Shown here in pieces: positions 55,927 to 64,000 of a stretch of 64,000 nucleotides of DNA. The stretch comes from Cupriavidus sp. YR651 (GTDB lineage Bacteria; Pseudomonadota; Gammaproteobacteria; Burkholderiales; Burkholderiaceae). The DNA lies in NCBI RefSeq assembly GCF_900101625.1, contig NZ_FMYZ01000002.1, positions 186,001-250,000 on the forward strand. The letters are read 5' to 3'. A model generated the notes under the pieces. It saw only the letters and a list, made by a program, of their open reading frames with translations, was not told the DNA's origin and ran no database searches. The stretch's first letter is position 1. Each line of letters starts with the position of its first letter. Position numbers and translations under genes: made by a program.

Positions 55927-55980
55927 ATCAATGGAAGCATAGCATCGGGTGATGGCGGCGTCATGACAGCGTGACCCAAA

Positions 55981-56012
55981 CAACAAAGGCGAACCGTGTG
56001 GGGTTCGCCTTT
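55981..56012 (-). terminator. Terminator of psiF
   Basis: Perfect 11-bp stem AAAGGCGAACC/GGTTCGCCTTT; on the minus strand it ends in TTTGTTG. It separates psiF from rapZ. Confidence 0.75.
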
Positions 56013-56031
56013 GCTGGAGGGTGGGGACGGA

Positions 56032-56364
56032 TCAGGCTGGCTTGGCCGACAGGCACTCGCTCTGGGCCTTCTTGTATTCGTCGCCCTTCTTGCCCTTGTT
56101 CTGCTTGGCACAGGCCGCCATCTTTTCCTGCTGGGTCTTCGGCTCGGCCGCGGCTGCCGGGCCACTGCCGGACAGGCACTCGCTCTGGGCCTTCTTGTAT
56201 TCGTCGCCCTTCTTGCCCTTGTTCTGCTTGGCGCAGGCCGACATCTTTTCCTGCTGCGCGGTCTTGCCAGATTTCTCTGCGGCCGGAGCCGAAGCGCCTT
56301 GGGCAAATGCAGCCGTGGCGAACAGGGGGGTCACCAGCACACACATCGCGATCAGTTTCTTCAT
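56032..56364 (-). CDS. psiF: PsiF-repeat secreted small protein
   Basis: 110-aa exported protein. Signal peptide MKKLIAMCVLVTPLFATAAFAQ, then two PsiF repeats, each of the form QQEKMxACAKQNKGKKGDEYKKAQSEC with two cysteines. E. coli PsiF is a phosphate-starvation-inducible periplasmic protein of unknown role. The two repeats are nearly identical also at the DNA level (see repeats). GGAGAG precedes ATG 56364. It lies between hprK and rapZ and has its own terminator. Confidence 0.9.
   Translation of the reverse strand: MKKLIAMCVLVTPLFATAAFAQGASAPAAEKSGKTAQQEKMSACAKQNKGKKGDEYKKAQSECLSGSGPAAAAEPKTQQEKMAACAKQNKGKKGDEYKKAQSECLSAKPA
56048..56133 (-). repeat. PsiF direct repeat, copy A
   Basis: 86-bp unit that matches copy B (56171-56256) at all but two positions by eye; period 123 bp. 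Confidence 0.9.
56171..56256 (-). repeat. PsiF direct repeat, copy B
   Basis: Second 86-bp unit; differs from copy A at a synonymous third position and at the codon after the conserved methionine (alanine in copy A, serine in copy B). Confidence 0.9.
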
Positions 56365-56527
56365 GCTTCTCTCCTGGCTGTGGAAAAACATCTTGGCCGC
56401 GCACCATCGTTCTGACACTGAAAGGCTGGCTGGCGGTACCGGACTGGGCTCGATGCCCATTACAGCACAAAACGGGGGGCACCCGTAGACCGTTGACGCA
56501 AGTCAGGCAGGCGCTTGTAAGCAAATG

Positions 56528-56553
56528 AAAAACGCCCGCGAGGTGCGGGCGTT
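56528..56553 (-). terminator. Terminator of hprK
   Basis: AACGCCCGC/GCGGGCGTT stem with 5-base loop followed by TTTTT on the minus strand. Confidence 0.92.
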
Positions 56554-56600
56554 GGCGGGTGTCGGCGGGCGTTTGCCGGTGGCTGGAGCGGCTGGCGTGC

Positions 56601-57572
56601 CTAGAGCAGTCGTCCCTGGCCCCGGGAGACCACGTCGGCCTGCATGGCGGCGCGCTGGCGGTCCATGAAGTCGCGCAGGGTGTCGATGCCACGCAGGCGC
56701 AGGATCGTGTTGCGTACGGCGGCTTCCACCAGCACGGCGAGGTTTCGGCCGGCCGCCACCTGGATCTTCACCATGTGGATCGGCAGGCCGAGCACATCGA
56801 GATACTGCGAGTCGAGCGGCAGGCGTTCGAACTCTCCGTCATTGCGGCGCACCAGTTGCACCACAAGCTTGAGTTTCATCTTCCGGCGGACCGCCGTCTC
56901 ACCGAAGATCGTCTTGATATCGAGCAGGCCCAGGCCGCGCACTTCCAGCAGGTTCTGCAGCAGCGGCGGGCAGCGGCCCTCGATGAAATCGGGACCCAGC
57001 CGGACAAAGTCCACGGCGTCGTCGGCCACCAGCCCGTGGCCGCGCGAGATCAGTTCCAGGCCCAGTTCGCTCTTGCCCAGGCCGGATTCGCCCATGATCA
57101 GCACGCCCATGCCCAGGATGTCCAGGAACACACCGTGCATCGTCACGCGGGGCGCGGAGATGCGCGACAGGTACAGCCGGAGGTGATCGATCACGGCCGC
57201 CGAGGAAACCGGCGTGGTGAACAGTGGCGTGGACGAGCGCGTGCAGCGCAGTTCCAGGTCCGGCGGGGGCTCCATGCCATCGGCCACGACCAGGAACGGC
57301 GGCTCCAGCAGGATCAGTTCGCCCATCTGCCGCTTGCGCGGTTCGTCGTCGAGCCGCTGGTAGTACAGGATCTCGGGCTTGCCGAGCACCTGGATCCGGT
57401 TCGGGTGGATGAGGTTCAGGTGGCCCACCAAATCGGCCGCGGATGTGGCTTCACGGGCGAATTCGACATCGAAGGCACGATCGGCTCCTTCGAGACCGGC
57501 GACCCACGAGAGTTTGATGTCGGCTGCGTTGTCGTCGAAGATCGACTGCGAGGTGACGCCGGTGAGTTCCAT
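56601..57572 (-). CDS. hprK: HPr kinase/phosphorylase
   Basis: Phosphorylates and dephosphorylates HPr at Ser46. 323 aa from ATG 57572. The N-terminal domain contains [17 protein letters not shown] (about 53-69); the kinase domain has the P-loop [20 protein letters not shown] (about 158-177), the [14 protein letters not shown] signature (about 210-223) and the catalytic ADDAVDF region. HPr with Ser46 is encoded at 4327-4596. It lies 84 bp downstream of ptsN. Confidence 0.96.
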   Translation of the reverse strand: MELTGVTSQSIFDDNAADIKLSWVAGLEGADRAFDVEFAREATSAADLVGHLNLIHPNRIQVLGKPEILYYQRLDDEPRKRQMGELILLEPPFLVVADGMEPPPDLELRCTRSSTPLFTTPVSSAAVIDHLRLYLSRISAPRVTMHGVFLDILGMGVLIMGESGLGKSELGLELISRGHGLVADDAVDFVRLGPDFIEGRCPPLLQNLLEVRGLGLLDIKTIFGETAVRRKMKLKLVVQLVRRNDGEFERLPLDSQYLDVLGLPIHMVKIQVAAGRNLAVLVEAAVRNTILRLRGIDTLRDFMDRQRAAMQADVVSRGQGRLL

Positions 57573-57656
57573 GCGGGATGACTTTCGGGACTGGCTTTGC
57601 GCGTCAGACGGCGGTGGCCGCGGTGCGCGAGGCGATGGGGCGGGCAATCACGGGGA

Positions 57657-58112
57657 TCAGGGGTGCCACTGCGTCAGTAACTGGTGGACAGCTTCCGGGG
57701 TCGGCAACGTAGCCAGCCCTTCGCGCATGTCGCGGTCCGACAGCAGTTGCGCAATCTCCGAGAGGATTTCCAGATGTTGCTGCGTGGCCTGTTCCGGCAC
57801 GAGCAGGAAGATCAGGAGCGAGACGGGCTTGCCATCGGGGGATTCGAACGGAATCGGCTCGGCCAGGCGCATGAAGCCGGCCAGCGGCTGCTTGAGGCCC
57901 TTGATGCGGCCGTGCGGAATGGCGACCCCGGCGCCGAGGCCGGTCGAACCGAGCGATTCCCGGGCAAACAGGTTATCCGTCACGGTGGCACGCGCCACGC
58001 CATGGTTGTTCTCGAATAAGAGCCCGGCTTGCTCGAACACCCGCTTCTTGCTGGTGACGGTGACGTCGAGGTGGATGTTGCCGGGTGGCAGCAATTTGGC
58101 CAAACGATTCAT
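57657..58112 (-). CDS. ptsN: PTS IIA-like nitrogen-regulatory protein PtsN
   Basis: EIIA-Ntr, a fructose-type EIIA domain of 151 aa with a regulatory role. The phospho-histidine is in GVAIPHGRIKGL (about 64-75), and VSLLIFLLVPEQATQQHLEILSEIA (about 95-119) is the family helix and strand. ATG 58112 fits the usual start MNRLAKLLPPGNI. Located between hpf and hprK. Confidence 0.95.
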   Translation of the reverse strand: MNRLAKLLPPGNIHLDVTVTSKKRVFEQAGLLFENNHGVARATVTDNLFARESLGSTGLGAGVAIPHGRIKGLKQPLAGFMRLAEPIPFESPDGKPVSLLIFLLVPEQATQQHLEILSEIAQLLSDRDMREGLATLPTPEAVHQLLTQWHP

Positions 58113-58523
58113 GGGCGATGCACGAGAAGTCAGGTTAGCGGGCCGGGGCGCATAGGCCGTCCCGCCGCGTGGGGGCAATTCAGGATATCGAGTGCTTTGT
58201 CAGGACGCCCGCATTGGAGCGTCCGGCCATTATAGAGCAGGGTCACACCGCACTTGTGCGATGCAACGCCGGTTCTGCGGGTGGTGCCGCAAGAATTCCG
58301 GCCGGCTTGCCCACCCGTTGCCGCCGCCCGCCACGCATGGTCTCTTGCCGTGCGATATGTCGGTCCGGTGCGCCGGGGCCGTTCTGCCTTGTTTGTATGG
58401 CGCAGCATACACTGAGCGGGACGCGTTGCGAACACCCTGGAGCCTTTGGCCGTGGCGCCAAGGTAACGAATGAAACAAGTGGAATCCGGAGTGCCGGTGG
58501 CGACACAAATCCGCGCGCCCATC
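58113..58523. other. 411-bp gap between ptsN and the hpf terminator
   Basis: No convincing gene. On the minus strand TATAAT (58233-58228) is a likely -10 for ptsN-hprK, with a weak -35. An inverted repeat GGACGC/GCGTCC (58202-58223) lies at the predicted transcript start. I recognise nothing in 58240-58523. Confidence 0.5.
58228..58233 (-). promoter_or_regulatory. -10 element for ptsN-hprK
   Basis: Perfect TATAAT on the minus strand, about 115 bp before the ptsN start; no consensus -35. Confidence 0.45.
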
Positions 58524-58550
58524 AAAAAAGCCGCGCTGATTGCGCGGCTT
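58524..58550 (-). terminator. Terminator of the rpoN-hpf transcript
   Basis: AAGCCGCGC/GCGCGGCTT stem with a 5-base loop, followed by TTTTTT on the minus strand, 54 bp after the hpf stop. Confidence 0.9.
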
Positions 58551-58603
58551 GATCTCTTCTTTTCAGTCCTCTTCAAGGCAACCCGAATGGGGTGCCGGCA
58601 AGG

Positions 58604-58957
58604 CTATTGCTGCTGTAGTTGCGCTTCAGCCATCTGGTACTTGACTGCTTCGCGATCGTGGCCTTGTACGCGGTCCTTGTAGCGGATCACTTGCCGGTCG
58701 AGCTTGTCGACCAGAGCGTCGATCGCCGCATACAGGTCTTCATGATGTGCTTCGACGAAGATGTCCTTGCCCTTGAGATGCAGATTGATTTCCGCGTACT
58801 GACGCCGGTCCTTTTCCTTATGGTTATCCACCGATAGCAGCACACTAACGCCAATGACTTGATCGAAATGCCTGACGATACGCTCCAGTTTCGTTTCCAC
58901 ATACTCACGCAGCGGCGGCGTGATGTCGAGGTGGTGTCCACTGATCTTGAAGTTCAT
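58604..58957 (-). CDS. hpf: Ribosome hibernation promoting factor (sigma-54 modulation protein)
   Basis: Short HPF/YfiA-type protein (117 aa) that binds the 30S decoding region and inactivates ribosomes in stationary phase. [27 protein letters not shown] (N-terminal strand and helix), then [43 protein letters not shown] precedes the ATG. Directly after rpoN, as in E. coli. Confidence 0.95.
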   Translation of the reverse strand: MNFKISGHHLDITPPLREYVETKLERIVRHFDQVIGVSVLLSVDNHKEKDRRQYAEINLHLKGKDIFVEAHHEDLYAAIDALVDKLDRQVIRYKDRVQGHDREAVKYQMAEAQLQQQ

Positions 58958-58973
58958 AGCGCTTCTCCTTCTG

Positions 58974-59005
58974 AAAGAGCCGCACCAGGCAGGCGGTTGC
59001 GGCTC
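58974..59005 (-). terminator. Weak hairpin between rpoN and hpf
   Basis: GAGCCGC/GCGGCTC stem with a 15-base loop followed by TTTC on the minus strand; it may attenuate read-through into hpf. Confidence 0.35.
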
Positions 59006-59007
59006 GG

Positions 59008-60492
59008 CTACAAAGTCTTGCGGAGATTGACTGCTGGGATCTTGAGCGCTTCGCGGTATTTGGCCACCGTGCGGCGTGCAACCACAAAGCCTTGCTCGCC
59101 AAGCAGTTCGGCGATCCGGCTGTCGGAAAGAGGATTCCTGGGGTCTTCGGCTCCTATCAGTTGCTTGATCAGCGCGCGGATTGCCGTGGATGAGGCCGCG
59201 CCGCCCGTCTCCGTGGAGACGTGGCTGCCAAAGAAGTACTTAAGTTCGAAAGTACCCATTGGCGTGGCCATGTATTTATTCGTCGTGACCCGGGAAATGG
59301 TTGACTCATGTAAACCCAGTGTATCGGCAATCTCCCTCAAAACCAAGGGGCGCATCGCGATTTCGCCGTGCGTGAAAAAGTTCTTTTGACGCTCCACAAT
59401 CGCCTGCGCCACGCGCAGGATCGTGTCGAATCGCTGCTGGATGTTCTTGATGAGCCACCGCGCCTCCTGCAGTTTTTGTTGCAGCCCGGCAGTGCCCGAT
59501 TCCCCTTTTGCACCGCGCAAAATCTGCGCATACATATCGTTGATGCGCAGGCGCGGCATGACGTCGGGATTGAGCTGCGCGATCCATCCACCACCAGTCT
59601 TGCGCACGAACACATCGGGCACGACAAAGTCCGCTTCCGGGCGGCTGTATGCATGACCGGGGTAGGGCGCGAGCGAGCGAATCAGATCGTGCGCTGCCTT
59701 CAATGCTATTTCGTCCACCTGCAGCGCTTTCTTGAGTCGCGTGTAGTCACGGACGGCCAGCAGTTCCAGGTGATGGTTGACGATGGACAGCGCCAGTTCA
59801 CGCTGCGGATGCTGCAGTCGGCGCAGTTGCAGGGCCAGGCATTCCGCGGCATTGCGCGCGCCCACGCCGGGCGGGTCGAAGCTTTGCAGCAGCGTCAGTA
59901 TCGCGTGGACTTCGTCGATCTCGAACTCCAGTTCCTCGGGGAGTTCGGTGCAGATTTCCTCGAGCGACGCGCTCAGGTAGCCGTCGTCGTCCAGCGATTC
60001 GATCAGGAAGATGGCCAGGCCCTTGTCGCGCGTCGAAATCTTGAGCGGCGCAAGCTGTTCCATCAGGTATTCGCGCAGCGTCGGTTCGGCATCGCGCAAC
60101 TGCATCGGCGTCTTTTCGTCCTCGTCGCCCTGGGGGCGGCGGGCAAAGTCATCGAGGCTCCAGTCGTTGCCGTAGTCCTCGCCACCGCTGTCGCTGTAGT
60201 TGTCTTCGTCGCCACCGGACGCGCCTTCAGCGCGGTCCTCGCCGTTGCCACCCTGCTGCTCGGCAGGGGCCGGCGCGGGTGCGCTCTGGAGGTTGACGGA
60301 GCCGTCCGCGCCCACGCGCAGCGGGCTTTCGATCCAGTCGTTTTCGCGTTCCAGCAGGGGGTTCTCGGTCAGCGCCTGCTCCACTTCCTGCTGCAGTTCC
60401 AGCGTCGAGAGTTGCAACAGCCGGATGGACTGCTGCAGCTGCGGAGTCAGGGCAAGGTGCTGGGAGAGGCGAAGCTGAAGCGACGGTTTCAT
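59008..60492 (-). CDS. rpoN: RNA polymerase sigma-54 factor
   Basis: 494 aa. The Gln-rich activator-contact region is at the N-terminus ([23 protein letters not shown]), followed by a long acidic region II (about 50-120), the core-binding domain and a DNA-binding domain ending with the RpoN box [12 protein letters not shown] (about residues 472-483). The predicted target in this window is the nrtA promoter at 34537-34552. lptB is upstream, hpf downstream. Confidence 0.97.
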   Translation of the reverse strand: MKPSLQLRLSQHLALTPQLQQSIRLLQLSTLELQQEVEQALTENPLLERENDWIESPLRVGADGSVNLQSAPAPAPAEQQGGNGEDRAEGASGGDEDNYSDSGGEDYGNDWSLDDFARRPQGDEDEKTPMQLRDAEPTLREYLMEQLAPLKISTRDKGLAIFLIESLDDDGYLSASLEEICTELPEELEFEIDEVHAILTLLQSFDPPGVGARNAAECLALQLRRLQHPQRELALSIVNHHLELLAVRDYTRLKKALQVDEIALKAAHDLIRSLAPYPGHAYSRPEADFVVPDVFVRKTGGGWIAQLNPDVMPRLRINDMYAQILRGAKGESGTAGLQQKLQEARWLIKNIQQRFDTILRVAQAIVERQKNFFTHGEIAMRPLVLREIADTLGLHESTISRVTTNKYMATPMGTFELKYFFGSHVSTETGGAASSTAIRALIKQLIGAEDPRNPLSDSRIAELLGEQGFVVARRTVAKYREALKIPAVNLRKTL

Positions 60493-60500
60493 AGCGACCT

Positions 60501-60535
60501 ATTCTATGCGCATCTTTCCGTTGTTGGAACGGAAA
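60501..60535 (-). promoter_or_regulatory. rpoN promoter with overlapping dyad
   Basis: On the minus strand TTCCAA (60529-60524), 17-bp spacer, TAGAAT (60506-60501). A perfect dyad TTTCCGTT-N5-AACGGAAA (60515-60535) covers the -35 element and part of the spacer, an operator-like arrangement. Confidence 0.5.
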
Positions 60536-60588
60536 TTGCTATCGCCTATCGCTTTTGCTTCGTGATCGCCAACCACTGTCGGCGAGCG

Positions 60589-60609
60589 GTCCGCGCGGGG
60601 TGCGCGGAC
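60589..60609. other. GC hairpin between lptB and rpoN
   Basis: Perfect 8-bp stem GTCCGCGC/GCGCGGAC around five bases, just after the lptB stop and without a T run. Confidence 0.5.
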
Positions 60610-60615
60610 GGGGCA

Positions 60616-61407
60616 TCACATGCGGAAATTCTCGCCCAGGTAGACGCGCCGCACGGACTCGTTGGCGATGATTTCCTCGGGCATGCCGGCGGCCAGCACG
60701 GTGCCTTCGCTGATGATGTAGGCGTGGTCGCAGATCCCCAGCGTCTCCCGCACGTTGTGGTCCGTGATCAGCACGCCGATGTTGCGCGCCTTGAGGAAGC
60801 TGACGATGCGCTGGATTTCGCCCACGGCAATCGGGTCCACGCCGGCGAACGGCTCATCCAGCAGGATGAAGCGCGGCGACGAGGCCAGCGCACGCGCGAT
60901 TTCCACCCGGCGACGCTCGCCGCCGGACAGCGACAGCGCCGGATTGTTGCGCAGGTGGGCAATCTGCAGGTCGTCCAGCAGCGCATCCAGGCGGCGGTCC
61001 AGCTCGGCCCTGGATAGCGGCTTGCCGTTTTCCACCTGCAGCTCCAGCACGGCGCGGATGTTCTCCTCGACGTTGAGCTTGCGGAAGACCGACGCCTCCT
61101 GCGGCAGGTATGACAGGCCCATGCGCGCGCGCTCATGGATCGCCAGGCCGCTGATGTGCTGGTCGTCCAGCACGATGTCCCCTTCGTCCAGCGCCACCAG
61201 GCCCACGATCATGTAGAACGACGTGGTCTTGCCCGCGCCGTTGGGGCCCAGCAGGCCGACCACCTCGCCGCTCTTCACGTCCAGCGAGACGTCCTTGACC
61301 ACGGTGCGCGAGCCGTAGCGCTTCTTCAGGTGGCGCACGACGAGGGTGCTGCTGTCGGTGCGGACGGCGGAAGCGTCGGGGGTGGCGAGCGTGGCGGTAT
61401 CGTTCAT
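60616..61407 (-). CDS. lptB: LPS export ABC transporter ATP-binding protein LptB
   Basis: ATPase that drives lipopolysaccharide transport. 263 aa from ATG 61407. Walker A is GPNGAGKTT (about 57-65), the signature [15 protein letters not shown] (about 160-174) and Walker [17 protein letters not shown] (about 180-195). The C-terminal [11 protein letters not shown] is typical. An N-terminal extension of about 18 residues precedes the usual start. It follows lptA and lptC on the same strand. Confidence 0.96.
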   Translation of the reverse strand: MNDTATLATPDASAVRTDSSTLVVRHLKKRYGSRTVVKDVSLDVKSGEVVGLLGPNGAGKTTSFYMIVGLVALDEGDIVLDDQHISGLAIHERARMGLSYLPQEASVFRKLNVEENIRAVLELQVENGKPLSRAELDRRLDALLDDLQIAHLRNNPALSLSGGERRRVEIARALASSPRFILLDEPFAGVDPIAVGEIQRIVSFLKARNIGVLITDHNVRETLGICDHAYIISEGTVLAAGMPEEIIANESVRRVYLGENFRM

Positions 61408-61451
61408 CTCAGGCAATCATGCAGTGCGTGACGCTGCGGGCAGCGTGTCGT

Positions 61452-62096
61452 TCAGGGCTTGGCGGGCGCGGGCGCCGGCTTCAGTTCGAGGGGCGGGGCG
61501 GCAGGGCCGCTGGCCTGGTCCGCACGCGGCGACAGCACGGCGCGCACGCGGCCGGACGGATTGCCGGTGGACGTATTGTCGCCGCCGCCGGTGGCCGTAT
61601 ACAGCTCGTTGCGGCTGTCGTAGGTGATGACGGCCCCGCGGATCTCGTCGATGATCTTCGCGCCGGTGCCGGCCACACGCGCCGCGCGGGCATGGCCGAT
61701 CAGCTTGTTGATCTCGGCCTTGCCGTCGTATTCGATGCGGTCGCCCCAGCCGTCGATGTACTCGTCCACACCATCGCGCTTCTGGCGGATATAGGCCTGC
61801 CGGCCCGGCTTGGCGGTGGCCACGGCGTACTGGTAGCCCTCGGGGTCGGTGCGGATTTCGGCCGCATCGGACTTCAGCACCATCGTGCCCTTGGTCAGCA
61901 CCACGTTGCCGGTCAGCGTGTAGATCTGTTTGACGTCGTCGTAGCTGGCATTGTTGGCCTCCAGCACCAGCGGCTTGTCCTTGTCCGCGCGTTCGGCAAG
62001 GACCGGCTGGGCCAGGGTCATGCCGAGCGCGGCGGTTGCCGCCAGCAGGGCGGGCGCGATGCGGCGACAGGACAATGTCGTCAGGGATGAAGTCAT
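61452..62096 (-). CDS. lptA: LPS transport periplasmic protein LptA
   Basis: Forms the periplasmic bridge for lipopolysaccharide. 214 aa. Signal peptide (about residues 12-34, ending PVLAERADKDKP), OstA-like beta-jellyroll with LVLEANNASYDDVKQIYTLTGNVVLTKGTM and GYQYAVATAKPGRQAYIRQKRDG. The Pro/Ala-rich C-terminus is unconserved. Between lptC and lptB. Confidence 0.92.
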   Translation of the reverse strand: MTSSLTTLSCRRIAPALLAATAALGMTLAQPVLAERADKDKPLVLEANNASYDDVKQIYTLTGNVVLTKGTMVLKSDAAEIRTDPEGYQYAVATAKPGRQAYIRQKRDGVDEYIDGWGDRIEYDGKAEINKLIGHARAARVAGTGAKIIDEIRGAVITYDSRNELYTATGGGDNTSTGNPSGRVRAVLSPRADQASGPAAPPLELKPAPAPAKP

Positions 62097-62170
62097 GTTT
62101 GGCTAGCGGTGAGAAAGGGACGGCGATCAGGTCGGCACCTGACGGCGCTCTGGCATCGTCGCGGCGATGA

Positions 62171-62800
62171 TTAGGGGGTCTTGGCCTGCCCTGACGGCGG
62201 ATTCATGATGATCGTGCCGCGGACGTTGCCCAGCAATTGTACTTCGCGGGTGACGTTGTTGAAGATCAGGCCGTTGGCGGTCATCACCGACGGGCCGCGA
62301 TGCAGTTCCACCGCCTTGTCGGTCTTGACGATATCGTCATTGACCAGCAACTGGAAATATTGAGAAGCGGCAGTCATGCGCGGGTCCTTGGACGGGTCCG
62401 GGCCGGCCTGCCGCACGACGAATGCATTGCCGTACAGGTCGATGATGGAGCCCTCGGCATTCATCACCCCGCGGTCGGAGTTGGCGGTGACGGGCGGGCG
62501 ATCGGGCTGGTAGGCGCGCATGGCCGGACGGGTCACGTCGTAGGTCTGGTCGTCCTCGAAATGGATCATCTTGATGCCCGTGAAGCGCAGCTTCGTGGTG
62601 CCGTCTTCGGCCAGCTCCGTGGCGGAGAAGCGCTCCATCCAGTAGTCCGGCTCGTGCCGCTTGACGTTCTCGCGGGAGGTGTCTTCGCGCGGCGAATTGA
62701 CCTGGACCAGCCAGAAGGTGCTGCCGGCGACGATTGCCATCAGCAGCAGCGGCAACAGCCGCATGATGAACCCGGTGAGCCTGGCGAAGAGGTCCTGCAT
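62171..62800 (-). CDS. lptC: LPS export system protein LptC
   Basis: Inner-membrane-anchored partner of LptA and the LptBFG complex. 209 aa with one N-terminal membrane helix (about 13-31, MRLLPLLLMAIVAGSTFWLV) and a periplasmic LptC domain containing GTTKLRFTGIKMIHFEDDQTYDVTRP. It starts three bases after the kdsD stop, so the two genes are tightly coupled and no kdsC lies between them. Confidence 0.92.
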   Translation of the reverse strand: MQDLFARLTGFIMRLLPLLLMAIVAGSTFWLVQVNSPREDTSRENVKRHEPDYWMERFSATELAEDGTTKLRFTGIKMIHFEDDQTYDVTRPAMRAYQPDRPPVTANSDRGVMNAEGSIIDLYGNAFVVRQAGPDPSKDPRMTAASQYFQLLVNDDIVKTDKAVELHRGPSVMTANGLIFNNVTREVQLLGNVRGTIIMNPPSGQAKTP

Positions 62801-62803
62801 CGT

Positions 62804-63787
62804 TCAGATGACCTTGGCGCGCGTCAGGTCGTGGATATGCAGGGCGCCCACCAGGCGGCCGTCGCCGTCCACCACCAGCAACTGGTTGATGCGGTTGGCT
62901 TCCATGACCTGCACGGCTTCCACCGCCAGTTGGTCCTGGTTGACCGTGTGCGGGTTGCGGTGCATGACGTCGCCAATCGGCACGGTCCGCCAGTCGCGCG
63001 GGGTTTCCAGCAGCCGGCGCAGGTCGCCGTCGGTGAACACGCCGATGGCATGGCCGTCCGGGTCGACCACGGCCGTCATGGCCATGCCCTTGCGGGTGAT
63101 TTCCATCAGCGCCTGGGCCAGCGGCGTGTTTTCGCGCACTTCCGGCACGCCGTTGCCGGTGCGCATGACGTCGCGCACGTGGGTCAGCAGCTTGCGGCCC
63201 AGCGCGCCGCCCGGGTGGGACCGGGCAAAGTCTTCTTCGCCAAAGCCGCGCGCATCGAGCACGGCCACGGCGAGAGCGTCGCCCAGCGCCAGTGCGGCGG
63301 TGGTGCTGGCGGTCGGCGCCAGGTTCAGCGGGCAGGCTTCCTGGGCCACGGCACCGTCCAGGTGCGCGTCGGCCAGCTTGGCCAGGTTCGACTCCGGATT
63401 GCCGGTCACCGAGATCAGGCCGGCACCGATGCGCTTGACGATGGGGATGATCGACAGCAATTCGGCGGTTTCGCCGGAATTGGAGAATGCGATCAGCACG
63501 TCGTCGCGCGTGATCATCCCCAGGTCGCCGTGGCTGGCCTCGGCCGGATGCACGAAAAACGACGGCGTGCCGGTGGAGGCCAGCGTGGCCGCCACCTTGC
63601 GGCCAATATGGCCCGACTTGCCGATGCCCGACACGACGACGCGCCCCGTGCAGGCCAGGATCATCTCCACGGCCTTGGTGAACGCGGGTGTCAGTCGGCC
63701 GGCCAGCGCGGAAACGGCCTCGGCTTCAATCTGGAGGGTATGGCGGGCGAGCCGGAGTGCTCGATCCGCATCGAAATTGGCTATCAT
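62804..63787 (-). CDS. kdsD: D-arabinose 5-phosphate isomerase
   Basis: Converts ribulose 5-phosphate to arabinose 5-phosphate, the first step of Kdo synthesis. 327 aa from ATG 63787. The SIS domain (about 35-170) has RVVVSGIGKSGHIGRKVAATLASTGTPSFFVHP and DDVLIAFSNSGETAELL; two CBS domains follow (about 205-325). ATG 63787 is preferred over an upstream start that extends into the divergent promoter gap. Confidence 0.95.
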   Translation of the reverse strand: MIANFDADRALRLARHTLQIEAEAVSALAGRLTPAFTKAVEMILACTGRVVVSGIGKSGHIGRKVAATLASTGTPSFFVHPAEASHGDLGMITRDDVLIAFSNSGETAELLSIIPIVKRIGAGLISVTGNPESNLAKLADAHLDGAVAQEACPLNLAPTASTTAALALGDALAVAVLDARGFGEEDFARSHPGGALGRKLLTHVRDVMRTGNGVPEVRENTPLAQALMEITRKGMAMTAVVDPDGHAIGVFTDGDLRRLLETPRDWRTVPIGDVMHRNPHTVNQDQLAVEAVQVMEANRINQLLVVDGDGRLVGALHIHDLTRAKVI

Positions 63788-63935
63788 GGCGACGAAGTAT
63801 ACCAACGAATGCGATGGCGTCTGGCCCGGCTCCCCGCCCGAGGGGCCCCGACGACCGCCGCGCTTGCCGTTTCGCCGGCAGGGCGCAAATGCCGGGACGG
63901 CGCGCGTGCCCGGTCGATCACTCTAAGCCTGCCGA
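63788..63935. promoter_or_regulatory. Divergent promoter region between kdsD and the antiporter gene
   Basis: 148-bp gap that must hold promoters for both directions. I see only GC-rich sequence and no clear -10/-35 pair. Confidence 0.4.
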
Positions 63936-64000
63936 ATGCATTCTCCGCTGGAACTGACCCTGATGCTGCTGGCCGCCGCCGTGCTCGGCGTGGTGGCCTT
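63936..64000 (+). CDS. KefB/CPA2-type monovalent cation:proton antiporter, 5' end only
   Basis: The last 65 bases encode MHSPLELTLMLLAAAVLGVVA, the characteristic start of CPA2-family antiporters in this group, with the first membrane helix. The gene continues beyond the window. In many proteobacteria a cation antiporter gene lies divergent from kdsD, which supports the call. Confidence 0.65.
   Translation, partial: MHSPLELTLMLLAAAVLGVVA

Noticed and set aside
56048-56256. Mobile-element direct repeats
   Set aside because: Both copies are in frame and encode the two PsiF repeats; there is no transposase or inverted terminal repeat.

Overview
This 64 kb window is GC-rich chromosomal DNA from a betaproteobacterium of the Burkholderiaceae, most likely a Cupriavidus (or close Ralstonia relative). 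The basis is gene order and protein recognition: proteobacterial-type gshA beside gshB, a mannose-type EIIA-HPr-EI cluster, a large aa3 cytochrome oxidase cluster with its assembly factors, hprK beside ptsN, and rpoN with the lpt genes. I found no insertion sequences, phage genes, CRISPR arrays or plasmid functions. The window looks like conserved core chromosome rather than an accessory island.

Layout. 1-6.4 kb: 3' part of amtB, a gap holding a possible small RNA, the glutathione genes gshA and gshB, then the phosphotransferase trio (EIIA, HPr, EI). 6.5-7.6 kb: Fur-type promoter, bfd and bacterioferritin. 7.9-11.3 kb (minus strand): MoeB/ThiF-type E1-like enzyme, CtpA protease, gpmA. 11.4-15.0 kb: rhodanese-grxC-secB-gpsA and a Bug-type binding protein. 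15.0-17.4 kb: trmL, comF and a BioC-like methyltransferase. 17.5-27.8 kb: the cytochrome c oxidase supercluster (DUF2244 protein, subunits II, I and III, CtaG, SURF1, a Sco-like protein, heme O/A synthesis, Sco1). 27.9-31.1 kb: rpoH under a CIRCE element, a pirin, and YbiB. 31.2-35.4 kb: a nitrate-type ABC transporter and its ANTAR regulator NasT. 35.6-41.3 kb: fumarylacetoacetate hydrolase family protein, maiA, ftsY, two M16 peptidases. 41.4-50.6 kb: rsmD, coaD, ferredoxin, pth, rplY, prs, tRNA-Gln, ispE, lolB, a TPR protein, mutM. 51-54.3 kb: a dynamin-like GTPase and mutY. 54.3-63.8 kb (minus strand): Lon-N-domain protein, rapZ, psiF, hprK, ptsN, hpf, rpoN, lptB, lptA, lptC, kdsD. The start of a KefB-type antiporter runs off the right end.

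How the genes work together. The two PTS clusters (3.9-6.4 kb and 56.6-58.1 kb) supply EI, HPr, two EIIA-type proteins and HPr kinase but no sugar permease, which fits a regulatory phosphorelay. The oxidase region carries structural subunits, copper delivery and heme A synthesis in one block. The rpoN end of the window connects to the nitrate region, because the nrtA promoter is a textbook sigma-54 site.

The most informative signals are regulatory. The nrtA leader has a perfect -24/-12 promoter, an NtrC-like site, two hairpins with identical AACGAC hexaloops (the ANTAR target signature) and an attenuator just before the nrtA Shine-Dalgarno, with NasT encoded immediately upstream. The rpoH promoter is overlapped by a perfect CIRCE element. 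I see no convincing undescribed multi-gene system. The least characterised items are the dynamin-like GTPase with its structured leader, the second Sco-like protein, the amtB-gshA small-RNA candidate and the dyad over the rpoN promoter.
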